Below are positions 34,508 through 43,544 of a stretch of 64,000 nucleotides of DNA, one piece after another; the first letter of the stretch is position 1, and each line of letters opens with the position of its first letter. Location: positions 27,666-91,665 of the forward strand of contig JAHHIB010000017.1 in NCBI GenBank assembly GCA_019359075.1, read 5' to 3'. A model generated the notes under the pieces. That model was not told where the DNA came from. It was given only the letters and a program-made list of their open reading frames with translations, and made no database searches. Source of the stretch: Kalymmatonema hyalinum WJT4-NPBG1 (GTDB taxonomy: Bacteria; Cyanobacteriota; Cyanobacteriia; Cyanobacteriales; Nostocaceae). A program made the position numbers and the translations under genes.

Positions 34508-35863
34508 GTGATTGGTGGAGGAGACAACAAGAGGTGCGCAGTGAATCTGGACAAGTTTGGTCAGCAAATACAAGAAGTACTCCACCGCAGCCAATTGTTA
34601 GAAGATTGCGTTAGCGAATCACCTAGGCAACATGAACATTTGCTAGCGCAAGCTTTCGAGGAACTTCGCACCGCCTTAGAAGAATTGCGCGTGGCTGAGG
34701 AAGAATTGCGTCAGCAGAATGAGCAGTTAGTTGTTGCTCGACATAACATAGAAATAGAGCGCTTGCGCTACCAAGAATTGTTCGAGTTTGCCCCCGATGG
34801 CTATCTTGTGACAGATACCTACGGCAAGATTTTGGAAGCCAACCGCGCTGCTGCAACTGTGCTGAATATATCAAAAAATTATTTGATAGGCAAACCGTTG
34901 AGCAGCTTTATCCCTGAGGAAGAACGTTATGCTTTTCGTACCCAACTCACACGGCTGCACGAGATAGAAGGAATACAGGAGTGGGAAATCCGCTTGCAAC
35001 CGCGAAGAGGTGATCTATTTGACGCTAGTTTAAATGTCACTACTGTTAAGGATAAACAAGGTAAGCCTCTGGGCTGGCGTTGGTTAGTACGGGACATTAC
35101 TGCCCGCAAGCAAGCAGAGGCAAAACTGCAAGCAATTCAACTCCAGAATATGCAGCTGCAAGAAGTTGCACGGATCAGAACCCAAATTATGTCAGTTCTA
35201 TCCCACGAGTTGCGGACACCGATGAATTCAATTCTCGGGTTTTCGCAGTTGTTGTTACGCCGCTACTACCATCTGTTCCCCCCAGAATTAAGAGATATGG
35301 TAGAACGGATTATCAAAAGTGGTAAACAACTACTAGCGCTGATCGAGAGTATATTAGATTTCTCCAAGCTAGAGTCAGATAAGCTAGAACTGAAATTACA
35401 AGAGCTTAACTTAGTGGAGCTAGTCACAGCAACCACAGAAGAACTGCGTTTGCTTGCCGAACAGAAAAACTTAACCTTGGTTCTCCACTCGAATCTCGAA
35501 AACCCCAGAATTACCAACGACAGCGTTCGCCTGCAGCAAGTGCTGGTGAACCTCATTTCCAACGCTATTAAGTTTACAGACAGTGGTGGCGTATTTGTGG
35601 AAGTACAGCCACTTAATCACAACCGAGTCGTGCTGATGGTCAAAGATACAGGCATTGGCATCCCAGAATCGGAGTTAACAAATATTTTCCAAGAATTTTG
35701 GCAAGTCGATAGATCTACGACACGCAAGCACGGCGGCGTTGGTTTAGGACTGGCGATTGTAGAGAAATTGGTACGCTTAATGAAGGGAACGATCACCGTC
35801 AATAGTAACCTGGGTCAAGGTTCAACTTTCCGCGTAGAGTTGCCACGCCAAATTTGTCAATAG
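34508..35863 (+). CDS. PAS-domain sensor histidine kinase
   Basis: 451 residues from GTG 34508; an internal GTG at 34541 (VNLDKFGQQ) with AGAGG before it is an equally good start. An N-terminal coiled coil leads into a PAS domain (FEFAPDGYLVTDTYGKILEAN). Then come the dimerisation/phosphoacceptor H-box (SHELRTPMNSILGFSQLL) and the ATPase domain with N-box NLISNAIKFT, G1 DTGIGIP and G2 GVGLGLAI. No membrane span, so it is cytoplasmic. It directly follows the CheR-PAS gene and likely belongs to the same pathway. Its stop codon abuts the stop of the convergent rsmH with no bases between, leaving no room for separate terminators. Confidence 0.93.
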   Translation: MIGGGDNKRCAVNLDKFGQQIQEVLHRSQLLEDCVSESPRQHEHLLAQAFEELRTALEELRVAEEELRQQNEQLVVARHNIEIERLRYQELFEFAPDGYLVTDTYGKILEANRAAATVLNISKNYLIGKPLSSFIPEEERYAFRTQLTRLHEIEGIQEWEIRLQPRRGDLFDASLNVTTVKDKQGKPLGWRWLVRDITARKQAEAKLQAIQLQNMQLQEVARIRTQIMSVLSHELRTPMNSILGFSQLLLRRYYHLFPPELRDMVERIIKSGKQLLALIESILDFSKLESDKLELKLQELNLVELVTATTEELRLLAEQKNLTLVLHSNLENPRITNDSVRLQQVLVNLISNAIKFTDSGGVFVEVQPLNHNRVVLMVKDTGIGIPESELTNIFQEFWQVDRSTTRKHGGVGLGLAIVEKLVRLMKGTITVNSNLGQGSTFRVELPRQICQ

Positions 35864-36793
35864 TCATCTCCCTCCCTCCCCCTGCTCCCTCATCTGGGCT
35901 ATCCTCAACTTTGCAGAACGAGCGCGGGCATTATTGACAATTTCCTCTTGTTGTGCTTCTATGGGTTTTTTCGTTAAAACCTGCAACAAAGGGGAATCTT
36001 TAAAACTATGCTTGACTATACGGTCTTCCAGGCTGTGAAAACTGATCACGGCAATTCTGCCACCTGGTACAAGGGCGTGCGGTGCTTTGCTCAAGAAAGT
36101 TTCTAGAGATTTTAACTCGTCGTTGACCACAATTCGTAGCGCTTGAAAAACACGCGTGGCTGGGTGAATTCTCCCGTAACGGTATTTGGGGGGGACACAA
36201 GAGGCGATCGCAAGAGCTAATTGCGTCGTCGTATCAAACGGACGTTGTTGTACAATACGTCTGGCAATGCGTCGGGATAATCGTTCCTCACCGTATTTAA
36301 AGAAAATTTCCGCTAATTGCGTCTCATCCCAGGAATTTATCACATCAGCAGCCGTGAGAGGTTGTCGCCTGTCCATCCGCATATCCAAACTTGCTTCCCG
36401 ACGAAAACTAAAACCCCGTTCCGGCGTATCCAAATGGTGTGAGCTAACTCCTAAATCGCATATTATACCATCAAAAGTACTCAATGGAAACTTATAGACA
36501 GCAAAGTTGCTATAAATAAATTTTACTCGCTCCCCAAACGCCGCTAATACCTTTTGCGCTGCCGCTAAAGCGTCCTCATCTTGGTCAATAGCCGTTACCC
36601 GAGTATCTGGTGCAGCTTCCAAAATCAAACGACTGTGACCGCCACCGCCTACCGTTGCATCCAAGTAATGCCCACCGGGACGCACAGCCAAACCCTCAAT
36701 AACCTCTCGACTCAAAACAGGCACATGAAAAAATTCCTGTGCCTCCATTCCCTGCATCTCAAGCTCCATATAATAATAGTTGAACAAGTGCAA
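35864..36793 (-). CDS. rsmH: 16S rRNA (cytosine1402-N4)-methyltransferase RsmH
   Basis: 309 residues at the longest start; the ATG at 36748 ([16 protein letters not shown]) matches the conserved beginning better. It N4-methylates C1402 of 16S rRNA in the decoding centre. Visible motifs are [13 protein letters not shown], the SAM-binding [40 protein letters not shown], and the C-terminal [17 protein letters not shown]. In many bacteria the gene is in the dcw cluster; here it stands alone, convergent with the kinase gene. The C-terminus ends [10 protein letters not shown], normal for the family. Confidence 0.96.
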   Translation of the reverse strand: MHLFNYYYMELEMQGMEAQEFFHVPVLSREVIEGLAVRPGGHYLDATVGGGGHSRLILEAAPDTRVTAIDQDEDALAAAQKVLAAFGERVKFIYSNFAVYKFPLSTFDGIICDLGVSSHHLDTPERGFSFRREASLDMRMDRRQPLTAADVINSWDETQLAEIFFKYGEERLSRRIARRIVQQRPFDTTTQLALAIASCVPPKYRYGRIHPATRVFQALRIVVNDELKSLETFLSKAPHALVPGGRIAVISFHSLEDRIVKHSFKDSPLLQVLTKKPIEAQQEEIVNNARARSAKLRIAQMREQGEGGR

Positions 36794-36919
36794 TAAAACG
36801 AAACATCAACTCAAAGCCCTCAACTGCCACCCTCTTTCCAACTTACCGCTTAGTTCGCGCTCTGTTGCGCCTGCCTGGTTCGATTTTAAAATTTTCCAAG
36901 ACCGGAGAACACTCTTTTT

Positions 36920-38104
36920 ATGGCAAGATTAGAAACCCGCACCGAACCCATGGTGCTAAACATGGGTCCTCACCACCCCTCAATGCACGGGGTGCTGAGA
37001 CTAATTATGACTCTTGATGGCGAGGATGTGGTTGATTGTGAACCAGTCATCGGCTACTTGCACCGGGGAATGGAAAAAATTGCGGAAAACCGCACCAACG
37101 TTATGTACGTCCCCTACGTAAGTCGGTGGGACTACGCAGAGGGAATGTTCAACGAAGCCGTGACTGTAAATGCCCCAGAAAAACTGGCAAACATTCCCGT
37201 CCCCAAACGCGCCAGCTACATCCGCGTCATCATGCTGGAGTTGAACCGCATCGCCAACCACTTACTCTGGTTTGGTCCATTCATGGCTGACGTCGGCGCT
37301 CAAACTCCCTTCTTCTACCAATTCCGTGAACGGGAGATGATTTACGACCTGTGGGAAGCCGTCACTGGTTATCGGATGGTCAACAACAACTACTTCCGCA
37401 TCGGTGGCGTCGCGGTTGACTTACCGTATGGTTGGGTTGACAAGTGCCTAGACTTCTGCGACTACTTCTTACCCAAAGTAGACGAGTACGAACGCTTAGT
37501 GACCGACAACCCCATCTTCCGCCGTCGTGTTGAAGGTGTTGGCACCGTCACCCGCGAAGAAGCCATTAACTGGGGACTTTCTGGTCCAATGTTACGCGCC
37601 TCTGGTGTGAAGTGGGACTTGCGGAAAGTTGACCACTACGAATGCTACGACGACTTCGACTGGGACGTGCAATGGGAAACCGCCGGTGACTGCTTCGCCC
37701 GTTATGTGGTACGGATGCGAGAAATGCGCGAATCGGTAAAAATTATCAGACAAGCTATCAAAGGACTTCCGGGTGGTCCTTACGAGAACTTGGAAGCTAA
37801 GCGCTTAGCCGCGGGTAAAAAATCAGAGTGGGATGGTCCTGATTATCAGTACGTCAGCAAAAAAATTGCTCCCACTTTCAAAATTCCCAAAGGCGAAATC
37901 TATGCCCGTGTAGAAAGTGGCAAAGGTGAACTGGGAATTTATCTGGTTGGCGATGATAACGTCTTCCCCGCACGATGGAAGATTCGCGCCGCCGATTTCA
38001 ACAATTTGCAAATTCTGCCTCATTTACTCAAAGGTGTGAAGGTGGCGGATATTGTCGTCATTCTGGGTAGTATTGACGTCATTATGGGTTCCGTAGATAG
38101 ATAG
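36920..38104 (+). CDS. ndhH: NAD(P)H-quinone oxidoreductase subunit H (NDH-1)
   Basis: 394 residues, full length for cyanobacterial NdhH. It is part of the peripheral arm of thylakoid NDH-1, next to the quinone site, and takes part in respiration and cyclic electron flow. Characteristic blocks are [46 protein letters not shown] and the C-terminal ending [17 protein letters not shown]. All are conserved. It is monocistronic with an inverted repeat (38110-38134) after the stop. Other ndh genes are not nearby, as is usual in cyanobacteria. Confidence 0.98.
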   Translation: MARLETRTEPMVLNMGPHHPSMHGVLRLIMTLDGEDVVDCEPVIGYLHRGMEKIAENRTNVMYVPYVSRWDYAEGMFNEAVTVNAPEKLANIPVPKRASYIRVIMLELNRIANHLLWFGPFMADVGAQTPFFYQFREREMIYDLWEAVTGYRMVNNNYFRIGGVAVDLPYGWVDKCLDFCDYFLPKVDEYERLVTDNPIFRRRVEGVGTVTREEAINWGLSGPMLRASGVKWDLRKVDHYECYDDFDWDVQWETAGDCFARYVVRMREMRESVKIIRQAIKGLPGGPYENLEAKRLAAGKKSEWDGPDYQYVSKKIAPTFKIPKGEIYARVESGKGELGIYLVGDDNVFPARWKIRAADFNNLQILPHLLKGVKVADIVVILGSIDVIMGSVDR

Positions 38105-38109
38105 TTTTA

Positions 38110-38134
38110 GGTAGGGTGGGCTTCCCACCCTGAC
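38110..38134 (+). terminator. Inverted repeat after ndhH (GTAGGGTGGG family)
   Basis: AGGGTGGG (38113-38120) and CCCACCCT (38124-38131) form an 8-bp stem with a 3-base loop. The same GTAGGGTGGG word recurs as dispersed repeats at 38456-38522 and 48386-48595, so this may be a repeat doubling as a terminator. Confidence 0.5.
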
Positions 38135-38644
38135 CTATAAAAGTGTAATATTTTTGACTTCTTTTTTTAGCTTCAAGTGATATGAAGGGGTCTGGCCAAT
38201 CTCTCTTTTCAAAATTCGCATTTTTATTAAAAATTTATTAATTTTAAATTTTCAATAACCTGCAAAATTTGTAGAGATAATTTACATTTTTTTACTTTTT
38301 CTTTGTCATTAGCCAAAAAGGTTAGTTACCATTCTATTGAGCGATAATCAAATTGATGAGTTGAATTCAGCAGAGATTTGGGTATAAGTAAGATAAGTTA
38401 CCAAAAGTTACGTATTGAGAAAAAACATCAAATATGAATTTGATTTTTCGACTGTAAGGTGGGCAGTACAAAGCATTAGCATATACTCTGGACATAATAT
38501 TACGGCACTGCCCACCCTACTTTGTGCTGTGGTCTGAAACAACCGAATGCACGTTAACAGATATGATGGTCAATCTGTACAGTGCGTAAGTCCTAGTTAC
38601 TATAGAAATTCCGAAAACCTTTACTGAATCATCATTTCAAAACT
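38135..38644. other. AT-rich spacer with a split GGTGGGCAGT...ACTGCCCACC repeat
   Basis: 38150-38450 is very AT-rich with no gene. At 38457-38522 a GTGGGCAGTACAAAGC arm and a GGCACTGCCCACCCTAC arm form an inverted pair. A promoter for the GAF gene is expected here but not identified. Confidence 0.4.
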
Positions 38645-39184
38645 GTGCAAATTCATTCGCACCAAAAATTTGACCCTAACTCAAAGACGCGTGTTGAGGA
38701 GGGTTTACAAAAAGTACTCAACCGCCTTGTTAGCACAATCGAACGGGATGCGTTAGTACGACAAACAACCAATCAACTTAGAGAGATGCTGCAAGTTGAT
38801 CGCGTAGTTTTGTATTACTTTTACAGTCATTGGGAAGGGCAGGTAACATTTGAATCTTTAAGTTCTGATGAATTTTCAATTCTCGGTTCAACCGGACCAG
38901 ATGATTGTTTTAATAATGAGTATGCCGCTTTATATTTTGCAGGAAGGATACGGGCGATCGCCGATATAGAATTAGAACAAATCCAAGCTTGTCACCGAGA
39001 TTTTCTCCGCAATTTGCAAGTTCGTGCCAACTTGGTCGCACCAGTATTGATGCCTCGGGGATTATGGGGGTTACTAGTGGCTCATCACTGCCAAGCACCT
39101 CGACAATGGACGCCATCAGATATTGAAATAATACAACAAGGGGCAAAAACTTTGGCAACAGCCACTTGCATCCAAGAAAGTTAA
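38645..39184 (+). CDS. Stand-alone GAF protein with DXCF-type cyanobacteriochrome cysteines
   Basis: 179 residues, start GTG. A single GAF domain occupies about residues 25-175 with nothing else attached. It carries DDCF (Asp86-Asp87-Cys88-Phe89) matching the DXCF motif and Cys116-His117 (QACHRDF) matching the canonical bilin-attachment Cys-His. The 28-residue spacing between the two cysteines equals that in DXCF cyanobacteriochromes such as TePixJ (C494/C522, from memory). VRANLVAPVL and LWGLLVAHHC blocks also match phytochrome-like GAF domains. It could bind phycocyanobilin or phycoviolobilin and act as a lone light sensor; a non-pigmented GAF is the alternative. No kinase is adjacent. Confidence 0.8.
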   Translation: MQIHSHQKFDPNSKTRVEEGLQKVLNRLVSTIERDALVRQTTNQLREMLQVDRVVLYYFYSHWEGQVTFESLSSDEFSILGSTGPDDCFNNEYAALYFAGRIRAIADIELEQIQACHRDFLRNLQVRANLVAPVLMPRGLWGLLVAHHCQAPRQWTPSDIEIIQQGAKTLATATCIQES

Positions 39185-39272
39185 CGATATTGCGGAAGTC
39201 CCCACCCTCAACGCTTCGTAGGGTGGGGATAGGGAGCGGGTAATGACGAGAACATCCTCAACCGAATTAAAC

Positions 39273-39449
39273 CTACGGTTTAACAGGGCGGAGGATGGTC
39301 GAGGAATTACCAATCTTAGTATCGGGGAGAGATTTTATGTAATCTTGGATGACCTCAGACATGGACACACCTAGAGTAACCGCGTAATTCTCTAGTCTTT
39401 CTTTTTCTTTGTCTGTTAGCCGCACAATAATTTTATTTGTTCTAGCCAT
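39273..39449 (-). CDS. Small ribbon-helix-helix (CopG-like) protein divergent from tnpB
   Basis: 58 residues: MARTNKIIVRLTDKEKERLE, then NYAVTLGVSMSEVIQDYIK, then a short tail ending LRPVKP. The strand IIVRLT followed by two helices, with the turn LGVSMSEVI, is the standard RHH architecture of CopG/Arc-type repressors. It is transcribed away from the broken tnpB at 39520, leaving 70 bp that hold the inverted pair TGTTAGT (39464-39470)/ACTAACA (39491-39497). It is likely an autoregulator of itself and tnpB, or an antitoxin-like protein. Confidence 0.65.
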   Translation of the reverse strand: MARTNKIIVRLTDKEKERLENYAVTLGVSMSEVIQDYIKSLPDTKIGNSSTILRPVKP

Positions 39450-39460
39450 ATTTCCGAAAC

Positions 39461-39500
39461 TTATGTTAGTCTTATTGTATACACATAAATACTAACACAA
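39461..39500. promoter_or_regulatory. Inverted-repeat operator candidate between RHH gene and tnpB
   Basis: TGTTAGT and ACTAACA flank a 20-bp spacer with a GTATAC core. The half-site GTTAGT also forms the heart of the 26-bp palindrome at 12983-13008 beside another tnpB, suggesting related recognition. Confidence 0.5.
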
Positions 39501-39519
39501 ATGAAGTGAGAAGCAAGCA

Positions 39520-40883
39520 GTGGCAACGAGGCGAATGACTTTTCGGTTATACCCAAATAAGCATATAGAGCAATCTTTGCGGTATCACCGGAAGCTTCAC
39601 AAAGACCTCTATAACGCTGCTGTTTATAATCGGTTTACCCAATATCAAAAGTTCAAGCATTCTGTTAGCTACATGGAGCAACAGAATAGCTTGCCAGCGT
39701 TCAAGGAAATTTGGACAGAGTACAAAGAAATAAACTCCCAAGCTTTGCAAGCAACATTAAAACGTGTTGATTTTGCATTTGAACGTTGGTTCAAGGGATT
39801 AGGAAAGCGTCCAAAATACAAATCAATTCGCCATTATTCAGGATGGACTTATCCAGCTAAAACTGGTTATTCTGTTGAGTCTAGTGGAGAGAATGGGTAT
39901 CTAAACCTGTCTAAGATTGGGCGCATCCAGATGCGTGGCAAGGCTAAGTATTGGGGTACGCCAACAACTTGCACAATTGTTTACCGTAATGGTAAATGGT
40001 ACGCGTCAATCACGGTTGATGTTTTAGAGCAAGCTTTGAAGCCCGAAGTCCTCCCAACTGGTGCAGTTGGTATCGACTTAGGCTGTAATTCAGCGTTATC
40101 AATTACGGATGGAGAAAATCATCAACAGATTGATGCTCCTAAGTTTTTGCGTAGCGCAGAACATCAAATCAAAAAAGCGTCTAAGGAGAAAAGACGGAAG
40201 CAAGCACCAAATAGAAATAAGAAAATAAAGGCTTCTAGAAGATGGAAAAAAGCCCAAGCTAAAGTTAGTAACTTAACTCGTAAAGTTGCTAATCAGCGCC
40301 AAAATTGGGTACATAAAATTGCAGCAGATATTGTTAGCGGTAATAGCTTCGTTGCGACTGAAAAACTAGAAGTCAAGAAGATGACAAGTATTGCTAAAAA
40401 AGGCAAACGTAAGAAGCAAAAAGCAGGTTTGAATAAATCAATATTAGATGTTGTTTTGGGATGCTTTGCAGTACCATCAAGTACAAAATAAAGCAGATTG
40501 GTGGTGTATTTGTAGAAGTTCCAACCAAGAAAGTAAAACCTTCTCAAACTTGCCCAAAATGCGGTCATCAGTACAAGAAAACACTTGATATTAGAGTGCA
40601 TAAATGTACTGTTTGCAATTACATCCAAAACCGTGGTATTGCTGCTGCTGAGCTTATGCTCTACTGGGCTAAAGGTAATCTACCGGGGTTAGGAACTAGC
40701 CTCGTAGACGCTGATGTCACTGGCTCTACTTCACGTACTAGCAAAAAAGCTGGTGATCTTGAAGCAACTAGGACAAATGAAGCGTCAAAAACTCAATCCT
40801 ACAGGGGTGAATGTAGAAACTCACCCCTCAACGAAGTAGGGGTGAGTAGTTCATTTATCAATTGTATTGCTCACCTTGATTGA
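39520..40883 (+). pseudogene. tnpB: Frameshifted TnpB lacking its last catalytic aspartate
   Basis: The start is GTG (VATRRMTFRLYPNKHIEQSL). The frame breaks near 40453: adding one base restores DVGFGMLCSTIKYK and joins the second part (40461-40883) carrying the zinc ribbon (CPKCG and CTVCN). The first RuvC Asp (GIDLGCNSALS) and the Glu (VATEKLEVKKM) are present. The C-terminal motif reads NRGIAAAELML where the family has RD, so the third catalytic Asp is Gly. Both changes make an active nuclease unlikely. It is divergent from an RHH gene. The long C-terminal tail beyond about 40720 looks like element-end sequence. Confidence 0.85.
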
Positions 40884-41070
40884 TAATCGCAATTTGAATA
40901 GACTTCTTGCACTCATTAGTTTTCTTGGTGTTCTTGTTTGCGTCTACGTAGTGCGCGAGACAAATTAATAATAATATTTATGCAAGAGGTCTATTGAGTT
41001 TGGGGAGTTGCAAAATTTTCTAATCTACTCAACTTACCATTGCTATGACTGGTAGTAATACCACAGTGTT

Positions 41071-42294
41071 ATGAATTCTAATCCGGGTTTACGTGAAATA
41101 ATTACAGACCACATTGCTACCAGTCCGCAAAAGCGAATAACTTTTGCCCAATTCATGGACTTAGCATTATATCACCCTCAACTTGGTTACTATTCCACAA
41201 AGGCGGTGAACCTGGGAAAGCAGGGAGATTTTTTCACTTCTATTCACCTTGGCGCTGACTTTGGCGAATTGCTGGCGGTGCAATTTGCTCAAATGTGGGA
41301 AATTTTAGGGCGACCTATACCGTTTTCTTTGGTAGAAATGGGCGCAGGTCAAGGACTTTTGGCTTTAGATATCTTGAAGTACATCCAGCAGGAGTACCCA
41401 GATTTTTTCAATGCCCTAGATTATCTCATTGTTGAAAAGTCTCTAGTCTTAAAGCAAGAACAGCAGCAACGCTTGCAACAATTTCCTGTGCGCTGGTTCA
41501 ATTTAGAAGAGATACCAACTCAGTCTATCACTGGCTGCTTTTTTTCCAACGAGTTGGTGGATGCAATGCCTGTGCATCAGTTTGTTGTACAACAAGGGAA
41601 ACTGTGGGAGATTTATGTCACAACGCTGGAAGATGAGCCAGATGAGCCAGATAAGGGAGATGAAAAAGTAATCACTCCTCCCATTCCTCTAGCATCATTT
41701 GTAGAAACCGCAGGTACGCCGTCTACACCCAAGCTTCAGGAATACTTTGAATTTATTGGAATCAATACCAGTGATTATCCTGATAATTATCGTAGCGAAG
41801 TTAACTTAGCTGCTTTGGATTGGTTGAGTATGGTGGCAGACCGATTGCAGCGTGGATACCTGTTAACAATTGATTATGGTTACCCTGCTAACCGTTACTA
41901 CAATCCCAGGCGATCGCAAGGTACGCTACAGTGTTACTATCACCATCAACGTCATAATGACCCATATATTAATATAGGGCAACAAGATATTACGGCTCAT
42001 GTTGATTTTACCGCTTTGGAACGATGGGGTGAGCGGTGTGGATTAGATAAAGTTGGTTTTACGGAGCAAGCATTGTTTTTGATGGCTTTGGGCTTGGGAG
42101 AACGAATCGCCGCCTTATCTTATACACAACAACCTATCTCACAGTTGCTGCGCCGCCGGGATATGCTACATCAGTTTTTAGATCCTTTGGGACTGGGTGG
42201 GTTTGGTGTCTTAGTTCAGCGCAAAGGACTGACAACTCAAGAGGCTGCACAACCGTTGAAAGGACTCAGCGTGCCAGAACAAATAAAAATCTGA
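41071..42294 (+). CDS. MidA/NDUFAF7-type SAM-dependent methyltransferase
   Basis: 407 residues, matching the COG1565 family whose mitochondrial members methylate an arginine in the NDH-1/complex I subunit homologous to NdhH. Visible signatures are the N-terminal ITFAQFMDLALYHPQLGYYS, QGDFFTSIHLGADFGELLA, the SAM-binding LVEMGAGQGLLALDIL, NELVDAMPVHQF and LLTIDYGYPA. A family-typical lower-conservation insertion (EDEPDEPDKGDEKV) contains a small acidic repeat. A role in NDH-1 assembly is attractive because ndhH lies 3 kb upstream, but this is inference. ATG 41071 is a plausible start. Confidence 0.88.
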   Translation: MNSNPGLREIITDHIATSPQKRITFAQFMDLALYHPQLGYYSTKAVNLGKQGDFFTSIHLGADFGELLAVQFAQMWEILGRPIPFSLVEMGAGQGLLALDILKYIQQEYPDFFNALDYLIVEKSLVLKQEQQQRLQQFPVRWFNLEEIPTQSITGCFFSNELVDAMPVHQFVVQQGKLWEIYVTTLEDEPDEPDKGDEKVITPPIPLASFVETAGTPSTPKLQEYFEFIGINTSDYPDNYRSEVNLAALDWLSMVADRLQRGYLLTIDYGYPANRYYNPRRSQGTLQCYYHHQRHNDPYINIGQQDITAHVDFTALERWGERCGLDKVGFTEQALFLMALGLGERIAALSYTQQPISQLLRRRDMLHQFLDPLGLGGFGVLVQRKGLTTQEAAQPLKGLSVPEQIKI

Positions 42295-42386
42295 AAAATA
42301 AAGCGCTATTAACAGTGTGTGAGTGATTGTTGATCTACCATAGCAGTGATTACATTGGAAATAATAATTTCAAAAGGGTAATAATT

Positions 42387-42482
42387 ATGACTCCTCATGA
42401 CCTTTTCATGTTAGTAGTGCTACTGGTTCCGGGAATTCTACTTTCGGTGCTGATTATGGTGACTTTTGCGGCTGGGGGTTAG
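42387..42482 (+). CDS. 31-residue single-span membrane peptide
   Basis: MTPHDLFMLVVLLVPGILLS continues with VLIMVTFAAGG and a stop: one hydrophobic span of about 21 residues and very short polar ends. AAAAGGGTAA lies in the ribosome-binding position. Cyanobacteria encode many such subunits in photosynthetic and respiratory complexes, but the sequence does not match PetN, PetM, PsaM or the Psb peptides that I can recall. It lies between a MidA-type gene and a dehydrogenase gene on the same strand. Existence is moderately supported; function unknown. Confidence 0.5.
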   Translation: MTPHDLFMLVVLLVPGILLSVLIMVTFAAGG

Positions 42483-42614
42483 GGAAAGAATGAAGAGTGA
42501 AGAGAGAAGAATCAAGAAAGAAAATCGCTCTTGTTTCTTCTCTGTCTTGCTCACTTTCAAAGAATGAAAATCAAACAATTGAAAAGCGATCGCAAACCCA
42601 AGGGAAGGTGAAAA

Positions 42615-43487
42615 ATGAAGGTGGCATTTCTGGGGACTGGATTGATGGGACTGCCAATGGCGCAAAAATTGTTAGAGGCAAATGTAGAAGTTATTGCTTA
42701 TAACCGCACCCCAGAAAAATTAGAACCACTCAAAGCAGCTGGTGCGGAAGTCGTCACGCACCCTTACCAAGCAATTAATGCTGCTGAGTGTACTATTCTC
42801 ATGCTAAGTAACGCCGCAGCCATATATAGTGTTTTGCTTTCGGATAGAGCTTGGCAATCTGTCGCCGGACGCAGCATTATTCAAATGGGGACAATTACTC
42901 CCACAGAAAGTAAAGAAATCAGAGATGCAGTGGTTGCTGCTGGTGGCGAGTATATAGAAGCGCCCGTTTTGGGTAGCACTCCAGAAGTCAAAGATGGCAA
43001 ACTGATTGTGATGGTAGGCGCACACCAAGAACAATATCAACGCCACCTAGAATTATTCCAACATTTTAGTCCAGAACCTCTACTTGTAGGTCCTGTAGGA
43101 ACTGCGGCGGCGCTGAAACTGGCGTTAAACCAAATGATTGCTTCCATGACAACAGCTTTTGCCCTGAGTGTTGGTTTTGCCCAGCGTCAAGGTGTGAGCG
43201 TAGATCTGTTCATGTACATTCTGCGCCAGAGTGCGCTTTACGCACCGACTTTCGACAAAAAGTTGCAGCGGATGCTTGAGAGCAATTATGCTAATCCGAA
43301 CTTTTCGACAAAACACTTGATGAAAGATATAGATTTGTTTATCGATGAGGCAAAATCTACAAGTTTAAATCTCAGCGGGGTTGAGGGTGTGCGCGACATT
43401 ATAGATACGGCAATGAAAATGTCATTGTCTGATGCGGATTACTCATCAATATTTTCTGCGATTAATTCATCAACTGACGGCGCTTGA
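42615..43487 (+). CDS. NAD(P)-dependent beta-hydroxyacid dehydrogenase family protein
   Basis: 290 residues. It begins with a Rossmann fold MKVAFLGTGLMGLPMAQKLL (GxGxxG) and NRT after the second strand, the usual preference for NADPH. The substrate-binding block APVLGSTPEVKDGKL and the catalytic-lysine helix AALKLALNQMIASM are in place, as in 3-hydroxyisobutyrate and glyoxylate/succinic-semialdehyde reductases. It probably reduces a small keto or aldehyde acid in the cytosol; the precise substrate cannot be told. The start ATG at 42615 follows GGAAGGTGAAA. Confidence 0.9.
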   Translation: MKVAFLGTGLMGLPMAQKLLEANVEVIAYNRTPEKLEPLKAAGAEVVTHPYQAINAAECTILMLSNAAAIYSVLLSDRAWQSVAGRSIIQMGTITPTESKEIRDAVVAAGGEYIEAPVLGSTPEVKDGKLIVMVGAHQEQYQRHLELFQHFSPEPLLVGPVGTAAALKLALNQMIASMTTAFALSVGFAQRQGVSVDLFMYILRQSALYAPTFDKKLQRMLESNYANPNFSTKHLMKDIDLFIDEAKSTSLNLSGVEGVRDIIDTAMKMSLSDADYSSIFSAINSSTDGA

Positions 43488-43544
43488 GCCTGTAGAAGGC
43501 GATCGCAAGGCATCCTCAATGAACTGTCGCACTTGGTGAGTGAC

